From positions 546,110 through 610,109 of the forward strand of contig NZ_RCYU01000002.1 of the NCBI RefSeq assembly GCF_004166885.1: a stretch of DNA of 64,000 nucleotides. Reading direction: 5' to 3'. How positions within the stretch are numbered: the first letter of the stretch is position 1; each line of letters begins with the position of its first letter. Under the pieces are notes generated by a model. The model saw only the letters and a list, made by a program, of their open reading frames with translations. It was not told the origin of the DNA and ran no database searches. Positions 37,896-45,697 of the stretch are shown here, one piece after another. The DNA is from Streptococcus sp. bf_0095. GTDB lineage: Bacteria > Bacillota > Bacilli > Lactobacillales > Streptococcaceae. Both the position numbers and the translations under genes were made by a program.

Positions 37896-39518
37896 GTGCT
37901 AACAGTTACAGACGTCTCACTACGTTTTAGTGATCGTAAACTTTTTGATGATGTCAACATCAAATTTACAGAAGGAAATACCTATGGTTTGATTGGGGCC
38001 AATGGTGCTGGAAAATCAACCTTTTTAAAAATCTTAGCTGGGGATATTGAACCGACAACTGGTCATATTTCTCTTGGACCAGACGAACGTCTTTCTGTTC
38101 TTCGTCAAAATCACTTTGACTACGAAGATGAGCGTGCCATTGATGTCGTTATCATGGGAAATGAAAAACTTTATAGCATCATGAAGGAAAAAGATGCTAT
38201 CTATATGAAGGAAGATTTTTCAGATGAAGACGGTGTCCGCGCAGCAGAACTTGAAGGAGAATTCGCTGAACTAGGTGGTTGGGAAGCAGAAAGTGAAGCT
38301 TCACAACTCCTCCAAAATCTGAATATTCCAGAAGAGCTCCACTACCAAAATATGAGTGAACTAACAAATGGAGATAAAGTGAAAGTCCTCCTAGCCAAAG
38401 CTCTCTTTGGTAAACCAGACGTCCTTCTTTTGGACGAGCCGACCAACGGTCTAGATATTCAATCCATTACCTGGTTAGAAGATTTCTTGATTGATTTTGA
38501 GAATACCGTTATCGTTGTATCCCACGACCGTCACTTCTTGAATAAAGTATGTACCCACATGGCCGACCTAGACTTTGGAAAAATCAAACTCTATGTTGGT
38601 AACTATGATTTCTGGAAAGAATCATCTGAACTGGCTGCCAAGTTGTTAGCAGACCGTAATGCTAAAGCAGAAGAAAAAATCAAACAATTACAAGAATTTG
38701 TGGCTCGTTTCTCTGCCAATGCGTCAAAATCAAAACAGGCAACGTCGCGTAAAAAGATGCTTGACAAGATTCAGTTAGAAGAAATTGTCCCATCTAGCCG
38801 AAAATACCCATTTATCAGCTTTAAAGCGGAGCGAGAAATTGGAAATGATCTGTTGACAGTAGAGAACTTATCTGTAAAGATTGACGGTGAAACTATTCTT
38901 GACAACATCAGCTTCATCTTACGTCCAGGTGACAAGACGGCTCTTATCGGTCAAAACGATATCCAAACAACTGCCTTGATCCGCGCCATTATGGGTGAAA
39001 TCGAATATGAAGGAACTGTCAAGTGGGGAGTTACAACTAGCCGCTCTTACTTACCAAAAGACAATTCAGCTGACTTTGCAGGTGGCGAGTCAATTCTTGA
39101 CTGGTTGCGTCAATTCGCAAGTAAAGAAGAAGATGACAATACCTTCCTTCGTGGATTCCTCGGACGCATGCTCTTCTCTGGAGATGAGGTTAACAAGCCT
39201 GTCAACGTCTTGTCAGGGGGAGAAAAGGTGCGCGTGATGCTTTCAAAACTCATGCTTTTGAAGTCAAACGTTCTTGTACTTGACGATCCTACAAATCACT
39301 TGGACTTGGAATCAATTTCAAGCTTGAACGATGGATTGAAAAACTTCAAAGAATCGATCATCTTTGCCAGTCACGACCATGAGTTTATTCAAACTCTTGC
39401 CAACCATATCATTGTTCTTTCAAAAAATGGTGTCATTGACCGGATTGATGAAACCTATGATGAATTCTTAGAAAACCAAGAAGTTCAAGCAAAAGTTAAA
39501 GAACTTTGGAAAGACTAA
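37896..39518 (+). CDS. ABC-F family ATPase (YbiT-like), degenerate second ATP site
   Basis: A 540-residue soluble protein with two tandem ABC domains and the ABC-F linker (about 235-310); relatives act on the ribosome. Domain 1 has Walker A GANGAGKSTFL (about 34-44) and Walker B VLLLDEPTNGLD. Its signature-equivalent reads LTNGDKVKV rather than LSGGQ. Domain 2 has GQNDIQTTAL in place of Walker A (no lysine), LSGGEKVRV, and VLVLDDPTNHLD, where Asp replaces the usual catalytic Glu. Translation starts with GTG, after AAGAGGAGAAC. It is a single-gene unit with a terminator. No resistance role is implied by sequence. Confidence 0.9.
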   Translation: MLTVTDVSLRFSDRKLFDDVNIKFTEGNTYGLIGANGAGKSTFLKILAGDIEPTTGHISLGPDERLSVLRQNHFDYEDERAIDVVIMGNEKLYSIMKEKDAIYMKEDFSDEDGVRAAELEGEFAELGGWEAESEASQLLQNLNIPEELHYQNMSELTNGDKVKVLLAKALFGKPDVLLLDEPTNGLDIQSITWLEDFLIDFENTVIVVSHDRHFLNKVCTHMADLDFGKIKLYVGNYDFWKESSELAAKLLADRNAKAEEKIKQLQEFVARFSANASKSKQATSRKKMLDKIQLEEIVPSSRKYPFISFKAEREIGNDLLTVENLSVKIDGETILDNISFILRPGDKTALIGQNDIQTTALIRAIMGEIEYEGTVKWGVTTSRSYLPKDNSADFAGGESILDWLRQFASKEEDDNTFLRGFLGRMLFSGDEVNKPVNVLSGGEKVRVMLSKLMLLKSNVLVLDDPTNHLDLESISSLNDGLKNFKESIIFASHDHEFIQTLANHIIVLSKNGVIDRIDETYDEFLENQEVQAKVKELWKD

Positions 39519-39540
39519 GAATCACTCCAAAGAATCAAAA

Positions 39541-39568
39541 ACCCTGGAACCTTTGTTTCAGGGTCTTT
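39541..39568 (+). terminator. Terminator of the ABC-F gene
   Basis: Stem ACCCTGGAAC / GTTTCAGGGT, 4-base loop, then CTTTC; it precedes the YfhO start by 12 bp. Confidence 0.65.
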
Positions 39569-39579
39569 CAATAGACTAT

Positions 39580-42168
39580 ATGAAATTTAAAAAATATCTA
39601 TCACACCCCATCATTGTTTACTTTACAGCTTTTTTACTTCCCTTTACAATCTTATTTTTCGTCTACCTCAGTCAGGGCATTTATTGGGGGAGTGAAACTT
39701 CTCCTTTATTAGGTGATGGCTTTCATCAATACGTTATTTTCGACGTTACTTTACGAAATATTTTACACGGAACCGACAGCCTCCTTTACAGCTTTACAAG
39801 TGGGCTCGGGTTAAATTTCTACGCTCTTTCCAGCTATTACTTAGGAAGTTTTCTATCTCCCTTTGTCTTCTTCTTTGACAGTTTATCCATGGTTGATTCC
39901 GTCTATCTCTTTACACTGATAAAAATAGGATTGATTGGGTTGTCAACTTATTATTCCATTAAGGGAATCTATCCTCAACTGCAAACATTCTTGGTTCTTT
40001 CGCTGTCAACTTTGTTTGCGTTAATGAGTTTCTCCGTCAGTCAGATTGAAATCAAAACCTGGCTCGATGTCTTCATTTTGGCTCCTCTTATTCTGTTAAG
40101 TTTACACCGTTTGATGACTCAAAAGAAGCGGGTTCTCTACTTTACAAGCTTGACTATCCTCTTCATCCAAAATTATTATTTTGGATTTATGATGGCTATC
40201 TTCTTGACATTATGGTATTTCACGCAGCTTTCCTGGGACTATAAAAAAAGAATATCTTCTTTCTTTGACTTTACAATTGTGTCAATTTTAGCAGGGGTCA
40301 CTAGCTTGATCATGATTTACCCCACCATATTGGATTTACGAACTCATGGAGAAAACTTTACCAAGATTACAAGAACCTTTACAGAAAATAGTTGGTACTT
40401 AGACGTTTTTGCAAAGAATTTGATTGGTAGCTTTGATACAACAAAATATGGGGCTATCCCTATGATCTATGTTGGTCTATTTCCATTCTTACTTGCCTTT
40501 CTATTTTTCTTTGTCAAATCGATTCGGTTTCACGTGAAACTAGCATATTTGACCTTATTAGTCATTCTTATTGCAAGTTTCTATTTACAAGCTTTGGATT
40601 TATTCTGGCAGGGAATGCATGCTCCTAATATGTTTCTTCACCGTTATGCCTGGCTCTTTTCATTGACTATTTTGTTCATGGCAGCAGAGGTCCTCAATCG
40701 GATAAAAGAAATCAATTGGCAACGACTCTGCCTAGCTGTTAGTTTGCTTAGTATTGGTTTTATCCTCACCTTTCTCTATCGCAAGCACTATCCTTTCTTG
40801 ACAAGCAGTCATTATGTATTGACACTAGAATTTCTTCTTGTATTCTTTACTGTGACACTTGCCTTTACAGTTCGTAAACTTTCTCATCCCATTTTTTCTG
40901 CTGTTATTCTTTTCTTCTGTTTGTTTGAAATTAGTATAAACAGCTATTATCAGATCGATGGGATTGCAAATGAATGGGTATTTGCAGCTCGTTCTTCTTA
41001 CCAAGGAAAGATTCCATCAATTGATAAATTGACATCAAGTTTACAGGATGATCAAGAATTTTACCGAACAGAGATTCTCCAACCTCAAACAGGTAATGAT
41101 AGTATGAAATATAATTTTAGAGGGGTCTCCCAATTTTCATCTGTCAGAAATACAGATACCAGTTCGACCCTAGACAAACTCGGTTTTAAATCAGATGGAA
41201 CCAACTTGAACTTGCGCTATCAAAACAATACATTACTAATGGATAGTCTGTTCGGGATCAAATACAATATTTCAGATAGGAATCCCCAAAAGTTTGCTTT
41301 TCATAAATTGGAAACGCAAGGAAATCAGACCTTGTATCAAAATGAAAAAGCTCTTTCACTAGCATTTCTAACCGCAAGTCCCTACAAGGATATCCCATTT
41401 TCTAATCTAACCTTAGATAACCAAAAGAACTTTCTCAATCATCTAACGGGGCAATCGTTGACTTACTATCAGCGATTACATCCACTGAAAACTGGTGCAG
41501 ACGATCCTTCTCAAGGACCTCAAAAGGCTAAAGTTGAAGCAGATAGTTTTCTGACTTATGCCAGTATCGAATATGAGCTCTATGTTCAAAACGATAGTCA
41601 ACTTTATGTAAACCTTCCTTCTTTAGAATTTGAGAATGAAGATTATACCGATGTTGAGATCATTACGAATGGCCAAGTCAACCGCTATACAACAGACAAT
41701 GTCTTTCCATTCTTCACCATTGGTCACTTTACAGCAGGAGAAACTGTTAAGGTTCGAATTGCCTTCCCTGAAAATTCTACCGTAACCTTCCAAACTCCAG
41801 AATTTTTTGCTTTGAACCTTCAAGCCTACCAGGAAGCCTTTGAAAGGTTGCACCAACAAGAAGTTCATGTGCAAACCAAAGGAAATACCGTCACTGCAGA
41901 TTTTACAGCAGACCACCATACAAGTCTCTTTTTCACCCTTCCTTATGATAAAGGGTGGACAGCGACGATCAATAATCAACCTGTCCCTATTCAAAGGGCT
42001 CAAAAAGGATTTATGACTGTTGATGTCCCTAAAGGAAAAGGACAGGTTGTTCTACAGTTCATTCCACATGGGTTAAAAGAAGGAACCATCGCTTTCCTAC
42101 TCGGAATTCTTTCCTTCGCTTGCTACAATGCTATTCGAAAGAAATCTCAATCCTCAAAAAATCAGTAA
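39580..42168 (+). CDS. YfhO-family multi-pass membrane protein (putative glycosyltransferase-like)
   Basis: An 862-residue protein with about 12-13 membrane helices in the first 480 residues (FLLPFTILFFVYL first), then a large extracellular domain (about 480-830), and a last helix near 840. The early motif GDGFHQYVIFD matches YfhO proteins, GT-C-fold-like enzymes implicated in decorating lipoteichoic acid or other wall polymers. The start at 39580 lacks a clear ribosome site; a TTG at 39553 lies inside the terminator stem and was rejected. A perfect parS core lies inside the gene. Confidence 0.85.
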   Translation: MKFKKYLSHPIIVYFTAFLLPFTILFFVYLSQGIYWGSETSPLLGDGFHQYVIFDVTLRNILHGTDSLLYSFTSGLGLNFYALSSYYLGSFLSPFVFFFDSLSMVDSVYLFTLIKIGLIGLSTYYSIKGIYPQLQTFLVLSLSTLFALMSFSVSQIEIKTWLDVFILAPLILLSLHRLMTQKKRVLYFTSLTILFIQNYYFGFMMAIFLTLWYFTQLSWDYKKRISSFFDFTIVSILAGVTSLIMIYPTILDLRTHGENFTKITRTFTENSWYLDVFAKNLIGSFDTTKYGAIPMIYVGLFPFLLAFLFFFVKSIRFHVKLAYLTLLVILIASFYLQALDLFWQGMHAPNMFLHRYAWLFSLTILFMAAEVLNRIKEINWQRLCLAVSLLSIGFILTFLYRKHYPFLTSSHYVLTLEFLLVFFTVTLAFTVRKLSHPIFSAVILFFCLFEISINSYYQIDGIANEWVFAARSSYQGKIPSIDKLTSSLQDDQEFYRTEILQPQTGNDSMKYNFRGVSQFSSVRNTDTSSTLDKLGFKSDGTNLNLRYQNNTLLMDSLFGIKYNISDRNPQKFAFHKLETQGNQTLYQNEKALSLAFLTASPYKDIPFSNLTLDNQKNFLNHLTGQSLTYYQRLHPLKTGADDPSQGPQKAKVEADSFLTYASIEYELYVQNDSQLYVNLPSLEFENEDYTDVEIITNGQVNRYTTDNVFPFFTIGHFTAGETVKVRIAFPENSTVTFQTPEFFALNLQAYQEAFERLHQQEVHVQTKGNTVTADFTADHHTSLFFTLPYDKGWTATINNQPVPIQRAQKGFMTVDVPKGKGQVVLQFIPHGLKEGTIAFLLGILSFACYNAIRKKSQSSKNQ
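40526..40541. promoter_or_regulatory. parS centromere site (perfect core)
   Basis: GTTTCACGTGAAAC at 40527-40540, within the YfhO gene, about 7.4 kb left of dnaA. Confidence 0.92.
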
Positions 42169-42180
42169 ATTCGCATCATA

Positions 42181-42215
42181 AAGAGCCCCTTCAGTTGGAA
42201 GGGGCTCTTATTTTA
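42181..42215 (+). terminator. YfhO gene terminator
   Basis: Stem AAGAGCCCCTTC / GAAGGGGCTCTT, loop AGTTG, T-rich tail. Confidence 0.88.
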
Positions 42216-42217
42216 TA

Positions 42218-42242
42218 CAAAAAAAGCATCCCTTAGGATGCT
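42218..42242 (-). terminator. Terminator of the tRNA-Glu/tRNA-Asn transcript
   Basis: Minus-strand stem AGCATCC / GGATGCT, 4-base loop, T7 tail, directly after tRNA-Asn. Confidence 0.82.
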
Positions 42243-42249
42243 AGTTTAG

Positions 42250-42323
42250 CTCCGCCAGTAGGACTCGAACCTACGACATCATGATTAACAGTCATGCGCT
42301 ACTACCAACTGAGCTATGGCGGA
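42250..42323 (-). tRNA. tRNA-Asn (GTT)
   Basis: 74 bases without encoded CCA. Acceptor TCCGCCA / TGGCGGA pairs fully, D-arm AGCTCAGTTGG, anticodon loop CTGTTAA (GTT), T-arm GGTTCGAGTCC. It follows tRNA-Glu by 8 bp. Confidence 0.97.
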
Positions 42324-42331
42324 ATGAGATA

Positions 42332-42403
42332 TAGTCCGTACGGGATTCGAACCCGTGTTACCGCCGTGAAAAGGCGGTGTCTTAACCCCTTGACCAACGG
42401 ACC
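42332..42403 (-). tRNA. tRNA-Glu (TTC)
   Basis: 72 bases, acceptor GGTCCGT / ACGGACT, anticodon loop CTTTTCA (TTC), T-arm GGTTCGAATCC. Identical in sequence to the tRNA-Glu at 63114-63185 on the opposite strand. Confidence 0.97.
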
Positions 42404-42450
42404 ATGTCATTAACAGAACATATCCCATTATACCATCGATTCAAAAATTG

Positions 42451-43203
42451 TCAAGCCTTTTTCTGTATTTTATTTAATAATTCTTCGACCCTTTTCACCT
42501 GTGTACGAGAAACAGGGCAAGTTTTCTCCTCTTCTAACATCAAGAGTCTCTTGCGACGATCAAAACTGACAATCATTCTTTGATTCACTAGATAAGACTG
42601 ATTAGGACTGAAGAAATGATTGTCCACATCTTTTTCAAGTATATCCTTGATAGTCCCTAAAAATTCCTTTTGAAAATTCTTTCCAACAAGTCGCAATTTG
42701 TGGGAAACTCCAGTTGTTTCAATGTACAATATATCTCGATATGGCACTCGAATTTCCATATTTTTGAAACTATACTCAAAGAAATCAATGATATTTTTAT
42801 TTTCAATCACATTCTTCTTCAAGTAGAGAATACATTCTCTAATTTTTTCCTTAAACAAGTTTTCATTCAAGGTTTTTTCAATAAATTCAAGAGCTGATAC
42901 CTTGTAACGATAGGTAATAGTAGCAAATTCCGATTTCGTCGTGATAAAGGCAATGATCGCAAAAGGATTGACCTCACGAATCATTTGAGCTGCCTTGATA
43001 CCAGCTTTTTCATCCCCTTTGATATCAATGTCAAGGAAGAAAAGCTGATGAAAATCACCATTGGTTAGATATTCCTTTAGTTCAGTTATTTTACTGGTGG
43101 AAACAATATTTAATCGTAGGCCTTCCTCCTCAGCGATAGCTTTCACATGTTTCTCTACTCGAACTTGTTGAGAAATTTCGTCCTCTAGCAATACAATATT
43201 CAT
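42451..43203 (-). CDS. comE: Competence response regulator ComE
   Basis: A 250-residue LytTR-type response regulator. The receiver domain (1-125) has the acidic pocket Glu7-Asp8-Glu9 and phospho-acceptor Asp58 in FFLDID, the same number as pneumococcal ComE. The LytTR DNA-binding domain (about 145-245; RVPYRDILYIETTGVSHKL) recognises paired direct repeats. When phosphorylated by ComD it activates comCDE, comAB and comX, whose promoters here carry matching repeats. It is directly joined to comD (adjacent stop/start) and is the last gene of comCDE. Confidence 0.95.
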   Translation of the reverse strand: MNIVLLEDEISQQVRVEKHVKAIAEEEGLRLNIVSTSKITELKEYLTNGDFHQLFFLDIDIKGDEKAGIKAAQMIREVNPFAIIAFITTKSEFATITYRYKVSALEFIEKTLNENLFKEKIRECILYLKKNVIENKNIIDFFEYSFKNMEIRVPYRDILYIETTGVSHKLRLVGKNFQKEFLGTIKDILEKDVDNHFFSPNQSYLVNQRMIVSFDRRKRLLMLEEEKTCPVSRTQVKRVEELLNKIQKKA

Positions 43204-44529
43204 CTATCTTCCTTTCTCTCCAATAACTAAGCTCTGCGTAAATCTTCCATTGATCAACTCTGTCTCTAGAAAAATAGCAGCATATTCTCCAATAAGCTCT
43301 TTTACAATCGCAAGGCCCATTCCTCTACGATCCCCTTTAGTTGAAAATCCTTTTTCATAGAGCTTATTCCAATTAATCGGTTCATCAGAAATAGAGTTCT
43401 TTATGATCAGATGCACTCCATTCGGCATATTAAAAATCGCTATTTGAACTTCTTTTTCTTGACTCATTTTAGCAGCTTCAATAGCATTATTGACTAAAAT
43501 TCCAACAGTTCGTACGAGATCCAACAATCTCATTGGAACCTTTTCAATAATATCTTCTGTTTCAAAGGTTAGTTTGACACCCATTTCCTCCGCATAGATC
43601 CATCCCCTACTTAGGATACTTCTCAAAGCAGAATCTCGAATATTTCCTAGGTCAAATCCTGTATATTCTTCTTTTTGGAGTTGGCCGTAGCATTCCTCAA
43701 GAACATCTCTTTGAATTCGTTTAATATCCTCAATATTTTCTTCCTCAATCGCTAAATTTAAGGAAGTGATAATATTGCCAAAATCATGACGAAAACCTTT
43801 TAATTCTAAATAGAGGCCTTGAATTTTATTCATATACTGCTCCATTTGGCGCTGTTCGAACCTCTTTTGCTTCAACTCCATTTTCTTTTCATAACGATCT
43901 CGAACCGTCTTCATTTGAACCATGGTTCCGATAAATATCAAGAAGCAAATCGTTGCTACCATGCTACCAAAACTATTGAAATGAGCAATATCACTTATCC
44001 AATGAGAAGCATTCAATACTAAGGTTAAAATAAGATAACTAACAATCAATTGTTGGACAAATTTCTTAAAAACCCGCTCTTTAAAATAGAGAAGATTCAC
44101 TTCGAGAATGGCAATAATTCTCGTAATAATAACAATCGATAAAACTGAAATAAGAGTAACAAAAAATATAGAATAATAAGTTACTATGTAATCTCCAGTT
44201 ATAGACGATAAAATTACTGATAAAAAAGTATCTGTTGTCTCAAAAGCTAGATAAATAAACAGAGAATATAAAATTGCAAAAAAATGGTCATATCTACAGA
44301 AGAATCTATAGTACGCGTAAAAAAATAGAGGATAAGCTAAAATAAAGAAAGCGTATAAGAAATCTAATTCAAAATATCCTAAAATATAAGATATCACATA
44401 AAGTAAAGTAGAAATGATTAAAATTAAATAGAATTTTGAATGCTTATGTTTTAATTGTCTATCAATTAATGGATAAGATAAAATCAAGGGTAATCCAATG
44501 AGAATAAAATACACATAATTCATGGACAT
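43204..44529 (-). CDS. comD: Competence pheromone receptor histidine kinase ComD
   Basis: A 441-residue HPK10-type sensor kinase. Six to seven membrane segments occupy residues 4-205 and form the pheromone receptor. A coiled coil (about 208-240) leads to the phospho-accepting His248 (LKGFRHDFGNI), the same position as in pneumococcal ComD. The ATPase domain includes NNAIEAA (N box) and GDRRGMGLAIVKEL (G box). It overlaps comC by one base (TAATG). The membrane region is the part expected to have coevolved with the unusual pheromone. Confidence 0.95.
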   Translation of the reverse strand: MSMNYVYFILIGLPLILSYPLIDRQLKHKHSKFYLILIISTLLYVISYILGYFELDFLYAFFILAYPLFFYAYYRFFCRYDHFFAILYSLFIYLAFETTDTFLSVILSSITGDYIVTYYSIFFVTLISVLSIVIITRIIAILEVNLLYFKERVFKKFVQQLIVSYLILTLVLNASHWISDIAHFNSFGSMVATICFLIFIGTMVQMKTVRDRYEKKMELKQKRFEQRQMEQYMNKIQGLYLELKGFRHDFGNIITSLNLAIEEENIEDIKRIQRDVLEECYGQLQKEEYTGFDLGNIRDSALRSILSRGWIYAEEMGVKLTFETEDIIEKVPMRLLDLVRTVGILVNNAIEAAKMSQEKEVQIAIFNMPNGVHLIIKNSISDEPINWNKLYEKGFSTKGDRRGMGLAIVKELIGEYAAIFLETELINGRFTQSLVIGEKGR

Positions 44530-44660
44530 TATTTTTTACCTTTTTTAAATAAATCTCTAATAATAATTTTTGAATGTTTATCCCCTCCACAAATTTGCTG
44601 CAATTCTTTTTCTGTAAGAACCTTAAATTCTTTAGAAACTGTTGATGGATTGTTTTTCAT
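44529..44660 (-). CDS. comC: Competence-stimulating peptide precursor ComC
   Basis: A 43-codon gene directly before comD, missed by size cut-offs. The leader MKNNPSTVSKEFKVLTEKEL plus QQICGG ends in a double glycine and has the hydrophobic pattern (V, L, L, I) of C39-processed peptides. Cleavage gives DKHSKIIIRDLFKKGKK: 17 residues with an acidic N terminus, a central hydrophobic stretch and a basic tail, as in other pheromones, though with His where most have Arg at position 3. Ribosome site AAGGAG at 44669-44674. Exported by ComAB and sensed by ComD. Confidence 0.95.
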   Translation of the reverse strand: MKNNPSTVSKEFKVLTEKELQQICGGDKHSKIIIRDLFKKGKK

Positions 44661-44717
44661 AAAAGAATCTCCTTATAATTTATTTGATCATTAAATTATT
44701 AAATTTAATATACATAA

Positions 44718-44784
44718 ATTTTAGTAAAAAATCAAAGAATTTTTTAACATTTCCGCTATTTGGTTCATTTTTACAGCTATTTGG
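44718..44784 (-). promoter_or_regulatory. ComE-type direct repeat and promoter of comCDE
   Basis: Minus strand: two identical CCAAATAGC repeats (44776-44784 and 44755-44763) with a 12-bp gap, then 31 bases to a -10 TAAAAT (44718-44723). The 21-bp period puts both on one helix face, suiting a ComE dimer. Confidence 0.88.
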
Positions 44785-44865
44785 AACGAAAAATCTAGTT
44801 TTTGCAATTTTTTTATCCCATCTGTTTAGAAAAATTCTAGTTTTTTTTAAACTAAGTAACAAAAA

Positions 44866-44893
44866 AACGTGATTTTTATACAAATCACGTTTT
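44866..44893 (-). terminator. tRNA-Arg terminator
   Basis: Minus-strand stem AACGTGATTT / AAATCACGTT with T7 tail, just past tRNA-Arg; it insulates comCDE from tRNA transcription. Confidence 0.82.
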
Positions 44894-44898
44894 TATTT

Positions 44899-44972
44899 TG
44901 ATCCCAGCAGGATTCGAACCTGCGACCGTTCGCTTAGAAGGCGAATGCTCTATCCAGCTGAGCTATGAGACC
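44899..44972 (-). tRNA. tRNA-Arg (TCT)
   Basis: 74 bases; acceptor GGTCTCA / TGGGATC with wobble pairs, D-arm AGCTCAGCTGG, anticodon loop CTTCTAA (TCT), T-arm GGTTCGAATCC. Located between rlmH and comCDE as in related streptococci. Confidence 0.95.
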
Positions 44973-45016
44973 AGATGTCTTTTTATTCTATCAGAAAATA
45001 GGAGGAGCGTCAAGAT

Positions 45017-45496
45017 TCATTTATGGTAAGGACTTCCTTGTTGAATCATAAATGCCCGGTAGATTTGTTCGATTAAAACAAGCTTCATCAATTGATGGGG
45101 AAGGGTTAACTTTCCAAAACTCATAAGTAAATTCGCTCGTTTTTTAACTGCTGGGGACAAACCTAGACTTCCTCCAATCACGAAGGTAATTTCAGAATAC
45201 CCTCGTACAGTCACCTCTTCTATGGTTTGACTAAACTTCTCAGATGGAAATTGTTGCCCTTCAATCGCTAAGGCAATCACATACTCACGATCTCCAATTT
45301 TAGCTAATATGCGATTTCCTTCTTTTTCTAGGATTTGCTGATTTTCTAAATCACTAGCCCGATCAGGAGTTTTGTCATCCGGTAATTCTATCATTTCTAG
45401 CTTCGTAAACCGCCCCAAGCGTTTCGTATACTCGGCGATTCCATCTTTTAAATACTTTTCTTTTAATTTTCCAACTGTTACAATCTTAATTTTCAT
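45017..45496 (-). CDS. rlmH: 23S rRNA pseudouridine-1915 N3-methyltransferase
   Basis: A 159-residue SPOUT-class methyltransferase modifying position 1915 in helix 69 of 23S rRNA. The SAM-binding knot is visible as [10 protein letters not shown] (about 103-112) and [18 protein letters not shown] near the C terminus, ending with the conserved SPYHK. Start placed at the second ATG ([16 protein letters not shown]), giving the standard length of 159. It is divergent from htrA across a DnaA-box-rich spacer. Confidence 0.96.
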   Translation of the reverse strand: MKIKIVTVGKLKEKYLKDGIAEYTKRLGRFTKLEMIELPDDKTPDRASDLENQQILEKEGNRILAKIGDREYVIALAIEGQQFPSEKFSQTIEEVTVRGYSEITFVIGGSLGLSPAVKKRANLLMSFGKLTLPHQLMKLVLIEQIYRAFMIQQGSPYHK

Positions 45497-45520
45497 ATTC
45501 ATATTCTAACACAAATGAAC

Positions 45521-45625
45521 TTATACACAAGTCTTCAACAAATAGACCAGCATCTATCTTTCAAAAAATGGCTCTATATTCACGTTTTTCACACTTATAC
45601 ACAGTTTTCCACAACTTGTGGAAAA
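45521..45625. other. DnaA-box cluster upstream of htrA
   Basis: TTATACACA at 45521-45529 and 45595-45603, TTTTCCACA at 45605-45613, and TGTGGAAAA at 45617-45625 are one- or two-mismatch variants of TTATCCACA. The last two form an inverted pair. They lie about 2.1 kb left of the main cluster. Confidence 0.65.
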
Positions 45626-45634
45626 AATTTCCAT

Positions 45635-45667
45635 TTTAAGTTATAATTAAGAAACTAGGTCTATACT
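45635..45667 (+). promoter_or_regulatory. CiaR box and htrA promoter
   Basis: TTTAAG (45635-45640), 5 bp, ATTAAG (45646-45651), then 10 bp to a -10 TATACT (45662-45667). htrA is a known direct CiaR target in pneumococcus with this repeat. Confidence 0.82.
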
Positions 45668-45697
45668 TTTCCATAATTGGAACAATAGGAGAAAACT

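Noticed and set aside
44680..44883. A 67-codon minus-strand frame upstream of comC
   Set aside because: It covers the ComE repeat, promoter and tRNA terminator and is very AT-rich; it is regulatory DNA, not coding.
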